This document shows, piece by piece, positions 17,401-26,836 of a DNA stretch of 64,000 nucleotides. The stretch's first letter is position 1; each line of letters starts with the position of its first letter. Source of the stretch: Guillardia theta CCMP2712 (lineage: Eukaryota; Cryptophyceae; Pyrenomonadales; Geminigeraceae); assembly GCF_000315625.1 (NCBI RefSeq), contig NW_005434647.1:52103-116102 (forward strand), in the 5' to 3' direction. The position numbers and the translations under genes are program-made. The notes under the pieces were generated by a model. It was not told the DNA's origin and did not search any database. It saw nothing but the letters and a program-made list of their open reading frames with translations.

Positions 17401-18742
17401 GATGAGGAAATTTCTCGCTTGAAACAGAGCTTGAAGGATTCGCATGATGAATTGCTCGCCAACCAGCAATCATCAGCGAGATCAAACAATCAGAATATGG
17501 AGGAGATTGGGAAATTAAAGGCTCAAATAAGCTCGATGAAAGATGCGTACACGATTGCCCAGGATCAGATAAAGAAACTGGAGAAGGAGAAGAAGGAGAG
17601 CGATTCAGAGAAGGTTCGAATTCAAGGAATCGCACAGTCTTCCGAGAAGGCTCATTTGTCGGACAAGCAAGCAATGCACAAACATATTGAGGATCTGAAT
17701 GCAGCTATCCAAAGAATGAATCAAGAAAACAAAGCTTTGATGGATCAGATCAAGAAACACTCCGAATATGCTTTGAAGTCGGACGAAGAGAGACATGCCC
17801 TGCAAGAGGATATCCGAAGGAAGCAGTCTAGTATCTCCGATCTTCAAAGAGACGTTGCAGCAAAAGCTAAGCGAATCGAAGAAGTTCAAAATCAAGCGAA
17901 CCAAGAGCGAAACGTTCTTCACAAGCAGCTGCAAGATGCTAATCAGAAGTTGGCTCTTGCAGCTGAAGCATTAACTTCTGCATCTTCGCAGTCAGCAGAG
18001 ATGTCCCGACTTGAGATTCAGATGCGAGGTGTCAAAATCTTTCTATGTTTGACATGCATACTGACGTCGGCTGTCTTCCAGCGCTCGCAAAGGAGAAGGA
18101 GCAAGATCGAATGAAAATTTCTGCAATGGAACATCAATTGCATCAATCTGAATCCATGTACAAGATGCAGATGGAAAGGACAAATGAACGCTTGAAGCAC
18201 TACGAGCGAGCTCTTTTCGACACACGTCAGGTATTGTTCTTGTTCTTTCACACATTGTTATTAGTGTTATCGTCCATTTTCTCGCCTCAATCTGCTGTCA
18301 GGTCCTTGCGATGAAAGACACAAAAATTGCGCAGCTGGAGACAAATCTTTCTAGGATGGTGAATTCAGATCAAGCCGCCAAGAGCGCTCAGGAGATTCAG
18401 CGTGAGAACGGAGGGATGCGAGTGCAGCACGTCGACACCAACGTTGTCAGTTATGGCAGATCGCCACAGATGGCTGTTCAACCTCTCCAGCGGTACAGCC
18501 CGAAGAGTGAAGGCGAGCAGAGGTCAGTCATGTATCAGGAGGCGAATGTCTCCAAGGTCCCTCTGCAAGTCGGATCTGACGAGAGCCCCATCGGCGTTGC
18601 TTCCGTGTCGACATCCAACGCTGGGTATGTGCAACGAATGCCCATGCAGAGAAGCAACGAGTATTACCCGCCGGCGACCAATCACATGCAACAGATGCAA
18701 CAGATGCATCCAGGGCGATATGACGAGAATCAGTTTTTCTAA
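14417..18742 (+). CDS. Long coiled-coil protein
   Basis: The gene starts with a Pro/Ser-rich disordered N-terminus (MFAPPSGKASPPSRPPPSQ; exon 14417-14576). A second exon runs to about 14854 and many small exons continue to 16630. One long exon from about 16650 to 18030 encodes more than 450 residues of uninterrupted heptad-type Glu/Lys/Gln/Leu sequence. The tail (18303-18742) is again low complexity, with a Met/Gln-rich end before TAA. The organisation resembles golgin/centrosomal/tropomyosin-like scaffolds of about 1,000 residues, but coiled coils cannot be assigned to a family by eye. There is no motor, kinase or GRIP-type signature. Intron borders in 14.9-16.6 kb are only partly resolved. 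The 3' end faces the CAP gene convergently, 80 bases away. Confidence 0.8.
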
Positions 18743-18821
18743 AGCTTTTTTCCTCTTGACAGAGCTGATCATATCTTAAAAGAACTGTACACAATAGTAT
18801 GGGCACGCAAGAAACAGTTTT

Positions 18822-19722
18822 TCACGACTGATTCGGCATGATGTTGTAGTTGGTTGCCATGAGCACGTGTGCTGATTTTGATTAAAACGATGAATTGGTG
18901 TCAAATTGGAGCAAACAAGATTTGAAGTCTTACCTTGATTCAGCATCGACTGCTCGTTCTTACACACTGTGAAGATTGCTCCGTTGTCGATTGTTGTGAT
19001 CATATGGTCTGGAATCATATCTGCAGAGAGTCAGCAGGCCAACCATGGGACGTGAGAGGTGAGTCACCAGCGTTTCTCTTGCGCGAGAGGAGGAGCTCGT
19101 TGGCGAGAACGGGCTCAGCTTTGGCCTCAACAACGGAGAGAAAGCAGCCACACGAGTTCTTGGTCTCGATGGGAACCTCCTCCCTCCTCTTCTGCTGCCC
19201 CATGACGATCTCGACCCCCACGCTCTCCTTGACCGTCACGGGAGGCACATCGCTGCCCAGCATCACGATGATGTTGCTGCAGTCCACAACCAGCACAGCC
19301 TCCTTCACCGAGTCCAAGGCTATGATACAATTTGTACATCGCTCGATGCTCAGAAAGCTTGTCTCCCCTCGCACAATAAACTGACAGGACTGCAAGCTCG
19401 CCTGTTCGTCTCTCATGTCTCCCTCCCACCCGTTGGCGTAGAACATCACGTCAAGCCCTTCGTTGTGGATGGTCGACTGAGGGTCAGCAGGGGTCATGGC
19501 ATGGTACCCTTTGATGACCCAGCACTGATTCAGATCTCCTTGCACAATCCCTCTCGATGACGCTATGGGCAACTCGTTCGCACGATCCTCTTCAATCTCG
19601 TTGACCCCGAGCGAGTAGAGCTTGTGCATCAGCGTCCTGTTGTTCGACCTGAACCTCTCCAGCATCTCCTCGATCCCTGCGGATCTCCTGCCTCCGATGG
19701 ACAGCGGAAGACTCGTTGCCAT
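18822..19722 (-). CDS. Cyclase-associated protein (C-CAP domain only)
   Basis: Three exons (19722-19068, 19020-18934, 18871-18822) join in phase into about 263 residues. After a helical N-terminus (IEEMLERFRSNNRTLMHKL), a beta-helix-like repeat follows: CQFIVRGETSFLSIERC, CIIALDSVKEAVLVVDCSNI, IVMLGSDVPPVTVKESVGVE, then IPDHMITTIDNGAIFTV. This matches the CAP C-terminal (CARP) fold, including the counterpart of the conserved segment near PEQFKT. CAP binds ADP-actin monomers and recharges them. The adenylyl-cyclase-binding helical domain and polyproline region of animal and fungal CAPs are absent, as in the short CAPs of some protists. The assignment rests on pattern similarity. The last exon is a short 16-codon tail. 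Confidence 0.7.
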
Positions 19723-19755
19723 TGGTTGATCGTAGGATTTTGACCTCCAACTCTT

Positions 19756-19892
19756 CCTCCTCTCCTCTCCTCTCCTCTCCTCTCCTCTCCTCTCCTCTCC
19801 TCTCCTCTCCTCTCCTCTCCTCTCCTCTCCTCTCCTCTCCTCTCCTCTCCTCTCCTCTCCTCTCCTCTCCTCTCCTCTCCTCTCCTCTCCTA
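19756..19892. repeat. (TCTCC)n pentanucleotide microsatellite
   Basis: About 27 near-perfect tandem copies of TCTCC begin only 33 bases upstream of the CAP start codon, so they lie in its presumed promoter or 5' UTR. The same unit recurs at 28770-28870 inside the WASH gene. Confidence 0.95.
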
Positions 19893-19924
19893 TACTTCCC
19901 CTGGCGTACCTTCACGCCTCTTGG

Positions 19925-20560
19925 CCGTTTCTCTTCACCCGGCGGGCCCGGGGTGACCGCGGGCGGCCGCCCGGACGGGCCGTACCGTGGTGAGAGTCAA
20001 AGTCACCGTGGCGGCGCAGTTCTCAGCGGCCGCGCACTGGGTCGGTCACAGCAGTGGTGATCGGAGTCGCTCGGATCATCCTCGGAGCAGCCGCGGCGGC
20101 GCGCGCTGGAGCCCCAGGCCGGCGTCGCCGACTGACGGTCCGACTCCCGCGACTCAGGATGATGGCACCCGCGGCCGCCTCCCGGCCGCGGCCGCCTCCC
20201 GGCCGGTTCGCCGGGCCCGGGCCGGGTGGCGTGGCCCGGCCCGGCGGGGGCCGCGCACGGTTGGTACTAGTAAGCGGCCACGCCGCCGCGAGACGGCCCT
20301 CCGAGCCTCAGCGGGCCGACGGGGGAGCCCGGCGGGGGGCCGTCGCCCGGAGGCCCGGGCGCCGATCGGGCGCCGGTCACGGTCACACACGTCACGGCCG
20401 CTCACAGGCTGGCCGGGCTGCTAGCCGCTGAGCCTCACTCAGTGAGCAGGCCGTAGCGGCGCGCCGGGCACACCGGTCCGACGGTCAATGCCACCGTCCG
20501 CCGGACTCGGAGTCCGAGTCGGACGTGACGGCCCGGGAGCACCGTTTCACCGGGTAGTAG
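19925..20560. repeat. GC-rich degenerate filler block 3
   Basis: The block is dominated by GGCCGG/CCCGGG/CGGCC words with GTCAC, TCGGAG and GACGG. It looks like a CpG island by composition, but no gene starts from it except possibly CAP at 19722. Confidence 0.65.
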
Positions 20561-22403
20561 TTAGTACGCAGATATCACGCTTGTAACAAGACAGTTTTTG
20601 CTCACTGGCAAGACCGAGTTTAATGCACACAAACTTACCAGAATTGAGGAGCACATGAGAGATAGACTGTACTATGATGCCAGGATGTGAAACCCAAGCC
20701 GCATCCAGACATGAGAGGACCTTTAGTAGCAGGAGAGTTTTGTAAGTTAAGTTAACTCGGCGAGTCTGACTGGCACGGCTGGCATACGCTCCATCCTCCC
20801 CCCGAGTTTCTGAAATAGTACGTTACATCGGCCGGGACGTCAGAAAGTCACACAAACAAGAGAATGTCAGCAGAGTTCCAAGTCGAGATACGAGAAGACT
20901 GTCTGCGTCAAGTTTCAACCGGTTATGGCCTGAGCAGGCAATAACGATCAGTCAAAGATTGTCCATTCTGAAGAAGATTTTCATGCAGGGCTATTAGATG
21001 TGCAGTGCAGAGATAAGGGAGATGCCCGGCTGGCGAGCTGATGCAATGACGAGAGAAGGAGGATAAGATAAGTGAGTCTGACTGCCAGGGGAGAGAGAGA
21101 GAGAGCGTGCCCGCCGGCATTTGAAGACCAAAAGATAAATTTTGAACCGTAAAGAACTTGTGACCAGAGATTGCTGCCGCGAGATTGGAACATCCGTTTC
21201 AAGGCATTTGAAGCCTGTTGTGCAGTTGTACCTTGTTCGCCGATCCAGAAGTAGGAGTCCAGTTATCATCCATGCCACAGCGGCCTAGCTCCATGAAGTT
21301 AAACTTCCGCCAGATCTCCTGGTAGTTCCATTTGATCCTACTCAAAGATCAAGAAAATATGAATCGAATAAGCTCGAGTCCGATCAGGCTGATATTCGAC
21401 CGACCAATCTGGCTCAGGGGAAGGCTCAGCGCTTGTTTTTCCTATTCGATGATCAATCAAACAAATTGAGGCTGGGATGAGAGGCGGATTGAAGAGAGGA
21501 GTCATCCGAATGTGTAAGGCTTGATAGAATTGCCGCGCATGAATTTTCAACAGTAACGAAAAACAATACCAAGAAAGAAAAAACTCCAGTAAACAATTCA
21601 ACTAACCAAACATAAGATCAACATGATTGAGCATCAACTGTAATCGGGGCCCATTCAACCGACGCCAGGGCCCGCCCGGCGTGGCGGGCCGCTCAGTTAC
21701 CGGGCGGCGCCGCCGGCCCGGGCCGCCGGCCGCAGGTTCACGCCGGTACAGTACGGTACGGTCAGTAAGCGGCAAGTCAGTTCGGAGTAACTCCGAGAGG
21801 CCCCCGGGCCGGCAGGCCCGGCGGTTGACCTTGAGTCATCCGATGCCTTGCCCGGATGGCTGCGGCCTGGCTGGTCAAAAACGGACACGAGGTTGTGGCT
21901 ACGCACTTGCAAGAAGGAGAAAAGGGCATGACCTCGTGGCTCTTGACAGTACGGCACCGAAACCATACGATTTGAAGGTTTCTTCGCAAGTTCAGTGAGC
22001 CCTCAATCACTACCCCAGGACCCCCCCATATCTCATACATGACCGTACCGTACAGAGAGGAACAAAAGGGGTGGTACCCTGACCCGTACAGTCCCCGGGA
22101 CCGGCCTCTGGCCACGTGAGTTCGGATTAGTGAGGGTGGGGGGGTGGTGGGTGGAGTAATAAGATGCACCCTTTACTGGGACCGTCTTGTACTACCCCTA
22201 CCCCCATCTTTCCCCATTTCTGATACCTACCTTCGTTCCTTCTCGATTGCTTTGACTGGGACCACTACCCCCTTTTTATATCTCTTTTGAGGGGGTCATA
22301 GGGTACTCCCAGCCGTTCCCCCCGACAGCTCTTTTGTCTTTATAAGCTCCGCCGTCCACGAGAGGAAGCACGGAGCCAGACACATTGCGGCAGCAGCAGC
22401 ATC
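20561..22403. other. Largely non-coding region upstream of ammonium transporter A
   Basis: Ordinary-composition DNA (20561-21640) is followed by a small GC-rich block (about 21645-21850) and a GGGGTA/TACCCC patch (about 22000-22320). No full gene is supported. The only coding-like piece is the exon-like segment at 21240-21341. Confidence 0.5.
21240..21341 (-). pseudogene. Possible isolated exon or gene remnant
   Basis: On the minus strand, an acceptor-like TAG near 21342 opens a frame reading WNYQEIWRKFNFMELGRCG and then DDNWTPTSGSANK. It closes at a donor-like GTACAA near 21239. Its amino-acid composition looks real, but no continuing exons could be placed on either side. It may be a gene fragment left between filler blocks, or chance. 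Confidence 0.25.
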
Positions 22404-24077
22404 ATGTCCGACGAAGCCCCTCTGACTTTGGAATCGCTCAAGGAGTTGATTGATGGAAACTCTCGTGACATGGACGTCGCGTGGTTGGTCATCACTGGTG
22501 AGATTAACGAAGGTCAATGTCACAGTTGATTGAGATTTGAACTTGCAGGTGCGATGGTTTTCTTCATGCAGGCCGGGTTCGCCATGTTGGAGGCGGGTAT
22601 CGTCCACCCCAAGAACGTCACCAACATTCTCTTCAAGAACATGATCGACGCATCCATCGCCGCCATCTGCTACTGGCTCCTTGGGTATGGGTTCGCCTTT
22701 GGTAAAGACCGTGAGGGCTTTATCGGAGATTCCAACTATGGGTTGAGAGCTGTCTATAACGGCTCAGGTGGTGGAGGATCAGATAACTGGCAGATGTGGT
22801 TCTTCCAGTGGGCCTTTGCGGGAGCTTGCGCTACGATTGTTGCAGGATCAGTTGCAGAGCGCGCGAAGCTCGAGGCGTACTTCATCTACTCGACTGTCCT
22901 CTCCACCTTCATCTACCCCGTCATTGTTCACTGGGTTTGGGGATCTGGTTGGCTCTCCGCCTGGGGTGCTTACCCTGACTCCCAAGGCAATGCCCGGCCA
23001 ATCTTCAACCGTGACGAGCGATCCAACGGCATGATCGACTTCGCTGGCTCTGGCGTCGTGCACATGGTTGGAGGATTCTGCGGCCTGATCGGCGCCATCG
23101 TTATTGGTCCAAGGAAAGGAAGGTTCGGCCCCAACGGCGAAGTCCACACGCTCTTCGAAGGCAACACCACCCTGCAGTCTCTCGGAGTCTTCATCCTTTG
23201 GTTCGGATGGTACGGGTTCAACTGTGGGTCCACCCTCAAGATCTCGGGCAACCTTGCCAACATCGCAGGCAAGGTTGCGATGACCACCACCATCGCTGCT
23301 GCTGCCGGAGCCATCGTTACAACCTTGCTCTCCAAGATCGTGACTGGGGTCTACGACATCTCCATGGGCCTGAACGGGATCCTTGCGGGCCTCGTTGCCA
23401 TCACGGCCTCTTGTTCAGTGGTGAATCCATGGATGGCCTTCCTCATCGGAGGTGGCGCTGCCTTCGTGCTTGTCGGCGGCCACTACCTCATCCTCAAGCT
23501 GAGGATCGACGACCCCTGTGATGCCTGCGTGGTCCACGGCTTCTGCGGCCTTTGGGGAATCCTCTGTGTTGGCATCTTCTGCACCGATGCCAATGTTCAG
23601 TATGCTGCGTACCCCAATTTGAATACAGCCTGTGGAAGCGGCGAACAGTTCGCTGTACAGGTGGTGGGAGCTCTCTGCATCATCGCCTGGGTTTGCGGCA
23701 CTTCAACATTTCTCTTCTTGTTCATCAAGTACACTGTTGGTTTCCGTGTCTCTGAGGAGATCGAGGACATCGGGCTGGACGCGTCTGAGCACGGCTTGAG
23801 CACCATATTCCCCAAGGCCGAGCAGGTGAGTTGATGTCGATCTTCTTGTCTCGGGTCTCGTCGACTTATTCTATTGGCAGAACGGGAAACCTACCGAGAT
23901 GGGTGCGATCCCTACAGCAGGAGAGGGCCCTGCCTACCCAGCTGTCAACACGGAATACTTGCAAGCTCAGTCGACATACATGGTGAGCCACCTTAGTGTT
24001 CGATGTGAGGTTGCTGACTTGACTTGCTTGTGTAGACCTCTGGCAGTGCCTTCGGCAACATCTCACACCTGGCTTGA
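22404..24077 (+). CDS. Ammonium transporter A (AMT1-type, canonical pore)
   Basis: Four exons (22404-22497, 22549-23825, 23881-23982, 24036-24077) encode about 504 residues with 11 hydrophobic helices. Key AMT features are in place: DVAWLVITGAMVFFMQAGFA (TM1); WAFAGACATI, carrying the outer Phe gate; WGSGWLSAWGAYPD; the helix-5 Asp and first pore His in IDFAGSGVVHMVGG; FGWYGFNCGS; and the second pore His in CVVHGFCGLWG. The protein conducts ammonium across a membrane as a trimer, usually the plasma membrane. The C-terminal tail (EEIEDIGLDASEHG) matches the conserved AMT cytoplasmic tail. It is followed by about 50 extra residues on two small exons. The start ATG is the first in frame with TM1. 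Confidence 0.95.
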
Positions 24078-24134
24078 GCGTATCTCCTATTCTTTCAAGA
24101 CTCTTTAAAGTTTCTATGTTTCATTAAACCACTT

Positions 24135-25859
24135 CTAATGGTTTCTTGTCTCTCCTTGACCGCGGGTTGGGTTCAGGTACTGCTCGTAGAGCTCTGATAC
24201 GAAAGCATCGTCCTTTACCGCATCCTCCAGAGCCTGAGAAAACATTCTTAGTTTTCTCTTCACAAGGTTCCAAACCAAAACAAACCCGTTTGAATTGATC
24301 CTTCGTCATGACAAAGTCAGCTGCAATCGCCTCCAGGTCAGCCTCGAACTTCACAACTCAACACGTCTCACCTTTGCGCGTCCTCTGGACTGATTGCCTG
24401 AGGAGACTCGCTGGGGTCATGGTTGGGATCGATGGATCCGGTAGAATCGCCGCGGCAGAGCTCGAGGCTGTCTCTTGCCTGGGGAAGGAGGAGGCTGCGT
24501 GCGGAGCGGCGCTTGAGGAATCTGTGACGTCAGCAGCAGCAGGAGCGGCAGGAGCTGGAAACGAGTTCCTCAACATAGCCAAGATCTCACTTCCAGGAGA
24601 GCTGAACGTGTCAACGTCTCAGTGACATTCGATGGACTTCAGCAATACCTTGGCACTGGCGTATCTACAAGCGGCGGTCCCCTGGTCGGAGGCAGCGGCT
24701 CCCTCTCCTTGCCAGCATTGCTAGAAGATCGAAGAGGGTGAGCAGAGAAGAAGCATGCAAGCAGCCTTCACATCATCTTCATGATCTCTGCCCCAGCATC
24801 GAGCTTAGCAGGGATGGCGAAAGGAGTTTCGAGAGGTCGGGCAACGGACGGCTTCTCCGGAGGCAGCGCCCCTGCCTTGGCTTCGCTGTGCTGAGGTCCT
24901 TCGGAGATTCCGAGCAGACCCTCTGACCGCGACTCGTCAGCACAGCAGCATCGATGCTTGTTCAAGATACTCAGATCCTCCGTGGCCCTGTCGGACGCAG
25001 CCGGGCCTGCAGGTTTATTAGTCCTCAACACATGCAAGTTCCGTCCATCACCGGTATCGACAGGTGCGATGCCAAGAATGCTTTCTGAAGGAAGAGTCAA
25101 CCCAACTCGTGAACATCTTCTGTCTTGACATACTCAGGTTTTGCTCCACTGCCCCGTATCCTTTTGCTTGGCTCTGCTCGACGGGAAATCCGCCCTGCAT
25201 CACCTGGCAATGAACAAGTGCTGGAAGAGATGCCCAAGCTCTAACCTTGCATATTTCCACAAGGTCATTAAAGAGCTTTCCTATCTTTATTGTTTCTTCT
25301 TCTTTGTAGAACCAAAATCCCAGAACCTACATGAACGTCAACCTCCACGTGGGTATTTGTTAACCAAACCGAAAGTCAGGGTCAGAGACCTCGTACACGC
25401 GAGCAGGGATTTTGACATCTCACACAAGAATAGACAAAACTTTACATCGCACCCATACATCAGCACATCTCTTACTGCCACCTCCATCACACCATCGGCC
25501 CTCTACACCACCTGATTGTTTGTCGAGTTCGTGCACATCAGGTAAGGCCCCTCTATCTGCACCATCGTGTACGTCCCGATGTCCTGCACAAAGTTCTCTA
25601 GCCCACTTCTGTTGAGGATGATGCATGAAAACGCCCTCCTCTTCCTCACAACGAACATGGACCCTTCTACATCTAGCTTGCTCCAGCTCTGCCCGGCGCA
25701 GTCGAAGGCGTACAGGACGACATGCCGGGACATCTCGAGCACCTCCATCACCTCTGGGTCCATGCGCTGCAGCACCGTCAAGTTCATCGCCGTCCTCTGC
25801 TCCTCCGTCGCCCTCCGCTGCGCGTCCAGCGGCGACTCCGTTCGCTTCCCTTTCGCCAT
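24135..25859 (-). CDS. DCP1: DCP1 mRNA-decapping activator
   Basis: Exon 1 (25859-25512) opens MAKGKRTESPLDAQRR and then encodes the EVH1 fold: MNLTVLQRMDPEVMEVLEMS, LDVEGSMFVVRKRRAFSCII, NRSGLENFVQDI and EGPYLMCTNSTN. Exon 2 (25326-25246) continues it with LGFWFYKEEE. A disordered Ala/Ser/Pro-rich middle (about 25200-24360) leads to a C-terminal helix MTKDQFKRALEDAVKDDAF and SELYEQYL, matching the DCP1 trimerisation domain. The stop is TAG at 24137-24135. DCP1 activates DCP2 to remove the 5' cap in P-bodies. The 3' end converges with transporter A, 57 bases away. Exons between 25203 and 24360 are placed only approximately. Confidence 0.88.
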
Positions 25860-25984
25860 GCGCCCTTCCCGACGTAACAGATCTGCTACGCCTCGTAAGA
25901 CAAAACGTTACAGCCCGTTGCAAAACTTTGGGCGGTTTCCATACCGTTACGTGACGCTGTTCTGCACAATGTTGTTCGTCACCA

Positions 25985-26040
25985 TTTAGTTAGAGAGGGA
26001 GGGAGGGAGGGAGGGAGGGAGGGAGGGAGGAGGGAGGGAG
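25985..26040. repeat. (GGGA)n tract abutting the assembly gap
   Basis: GGGA tetranucleotide repeats run directly into the N block. The gap is probably an unresolved continuation of this repeat. Confidence 0.8.
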
Positions 26041-26140
26041 NNNNNNNNNNNNNNNNNNNNNNNNNNNNNNNNNNNNNNNNNNNNNNNNNNNNNNNNNNNN
26101 NNNNNNNNNNNNNNNNNNNNNNNNNNNNNNNNNNNNNNNN
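26041..26140. other. Assembly gap of 100 N
   Basis: The sequence is undetermined. The round length suggests a placeholder and not a measured size, so missing exons of the neighbouring genes may lie here. Confidence 0.98.
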
Positions 26141-26431
26141 ATGGGAGGGTGAGGAAGGGAGTTGAAGGAGATGGGGAAATGGAGGAGAGGAAGAGGTCTC
26201 TTACCTCCTCCGTTCCATTTCTGCTTCAACTCCCTGCGCAAGCTCTACTATCACTCTCTCCGCGTATGCTCGAAGCGTCTGTGTGCCATGTCAGCAGCTG
26301 ATCCTTCTATTCCATCTCCTGCCCCAACTTTGCCATGCCCTGCAGCGATGTAGTCTGCCAGGGACGCGTATCCTGAACAGCAGAAGAAAGAGAGAGGGAG
26401 GAAGAGGAGAAGAAGAGACTCGGGACGGAGC

Positions 26432-26490
<59 letters not shown>

Positions 26491-26734
26491 ATGGAGGAGG
26501 AGGAGGAGGAGGAGGAGGAGGAGGAGGAGGAAGAGGAGGAGGAGGAGGAGGAGGAGGAGGAGGAGGAGAACGAGGAGGAGGAGGAGGAGGAGGAGGAGAT
26601 GGTGGTGGAGGTGGTGGAGGTGGTGGAGGAGCGATGATTCATAAGGCAGGTGGAGGGACGGGGAGTGGACAGATGTCTGTTCAACCGCAAGAAACACGAC
26701 CTTCGCTCCGAAGCTCCTCCACGAGTCTTGACAT
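26141..26734 (-). CDS. Partial unrecognised gene running into the assembly gap
   Basis: Three minus-strand exons join perfectly in phase: 26734-26701 (MSRLVEELRSE), 26372-26329 (GYASLADYIAAGHGK) and 26278-26205 (TLRAYAERVIVELAQGVEAE). The third ends at GTAAGA, a good donor. The result is a continuous amphipathic helical protein of about 50 residues. Any further exon would fall in or beyond the gap, before the DCP1 start. The long ATG/GAG microsatellite occupies the first intron. The family is not recognised. The first exon overlaps the region where the WASH N-terminus would be expected on the other strand. Confidence 0.45.
26432..26632. repeat. Compound (ATG)n-(GAG)n microsatellite
   Basis: About 19 copies of ATG are followed by an interrupted GAG/GTG array. 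It lies in the presumed first intron of the minus-strand partial gene. Poly-Met, poly-Ser and poly-Arg frames across it are artefacts. Confidence 0.95.
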
Positions 26735-26836
26735 CACGGCCGGCTCGTGCTGGGGAAGGATGCGACTTTATGGTGGAGAACTTTATGGTGGAGAACGTGA
26801 TAGGGCCTGACGTGAACGCCTTGGCAAGGCTCCCTT

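Noticed and set aside
19925-20560. GC-rich block as an rRNA or tRNA gene cluster
   Set aside because: No conserved rRNA segment, tRNA cloverleaf or A/B box arrangement could be recognised. The sequence is a low-vocabulary mixture.
26251-26697. Poly-Leu/poly-Ser/poly-Ile frames suggesting a membrane or low-complexity protein
   Set aside because: They arise from the ATG/GAG compound microsatellite. The supported exons in this area use other frames.
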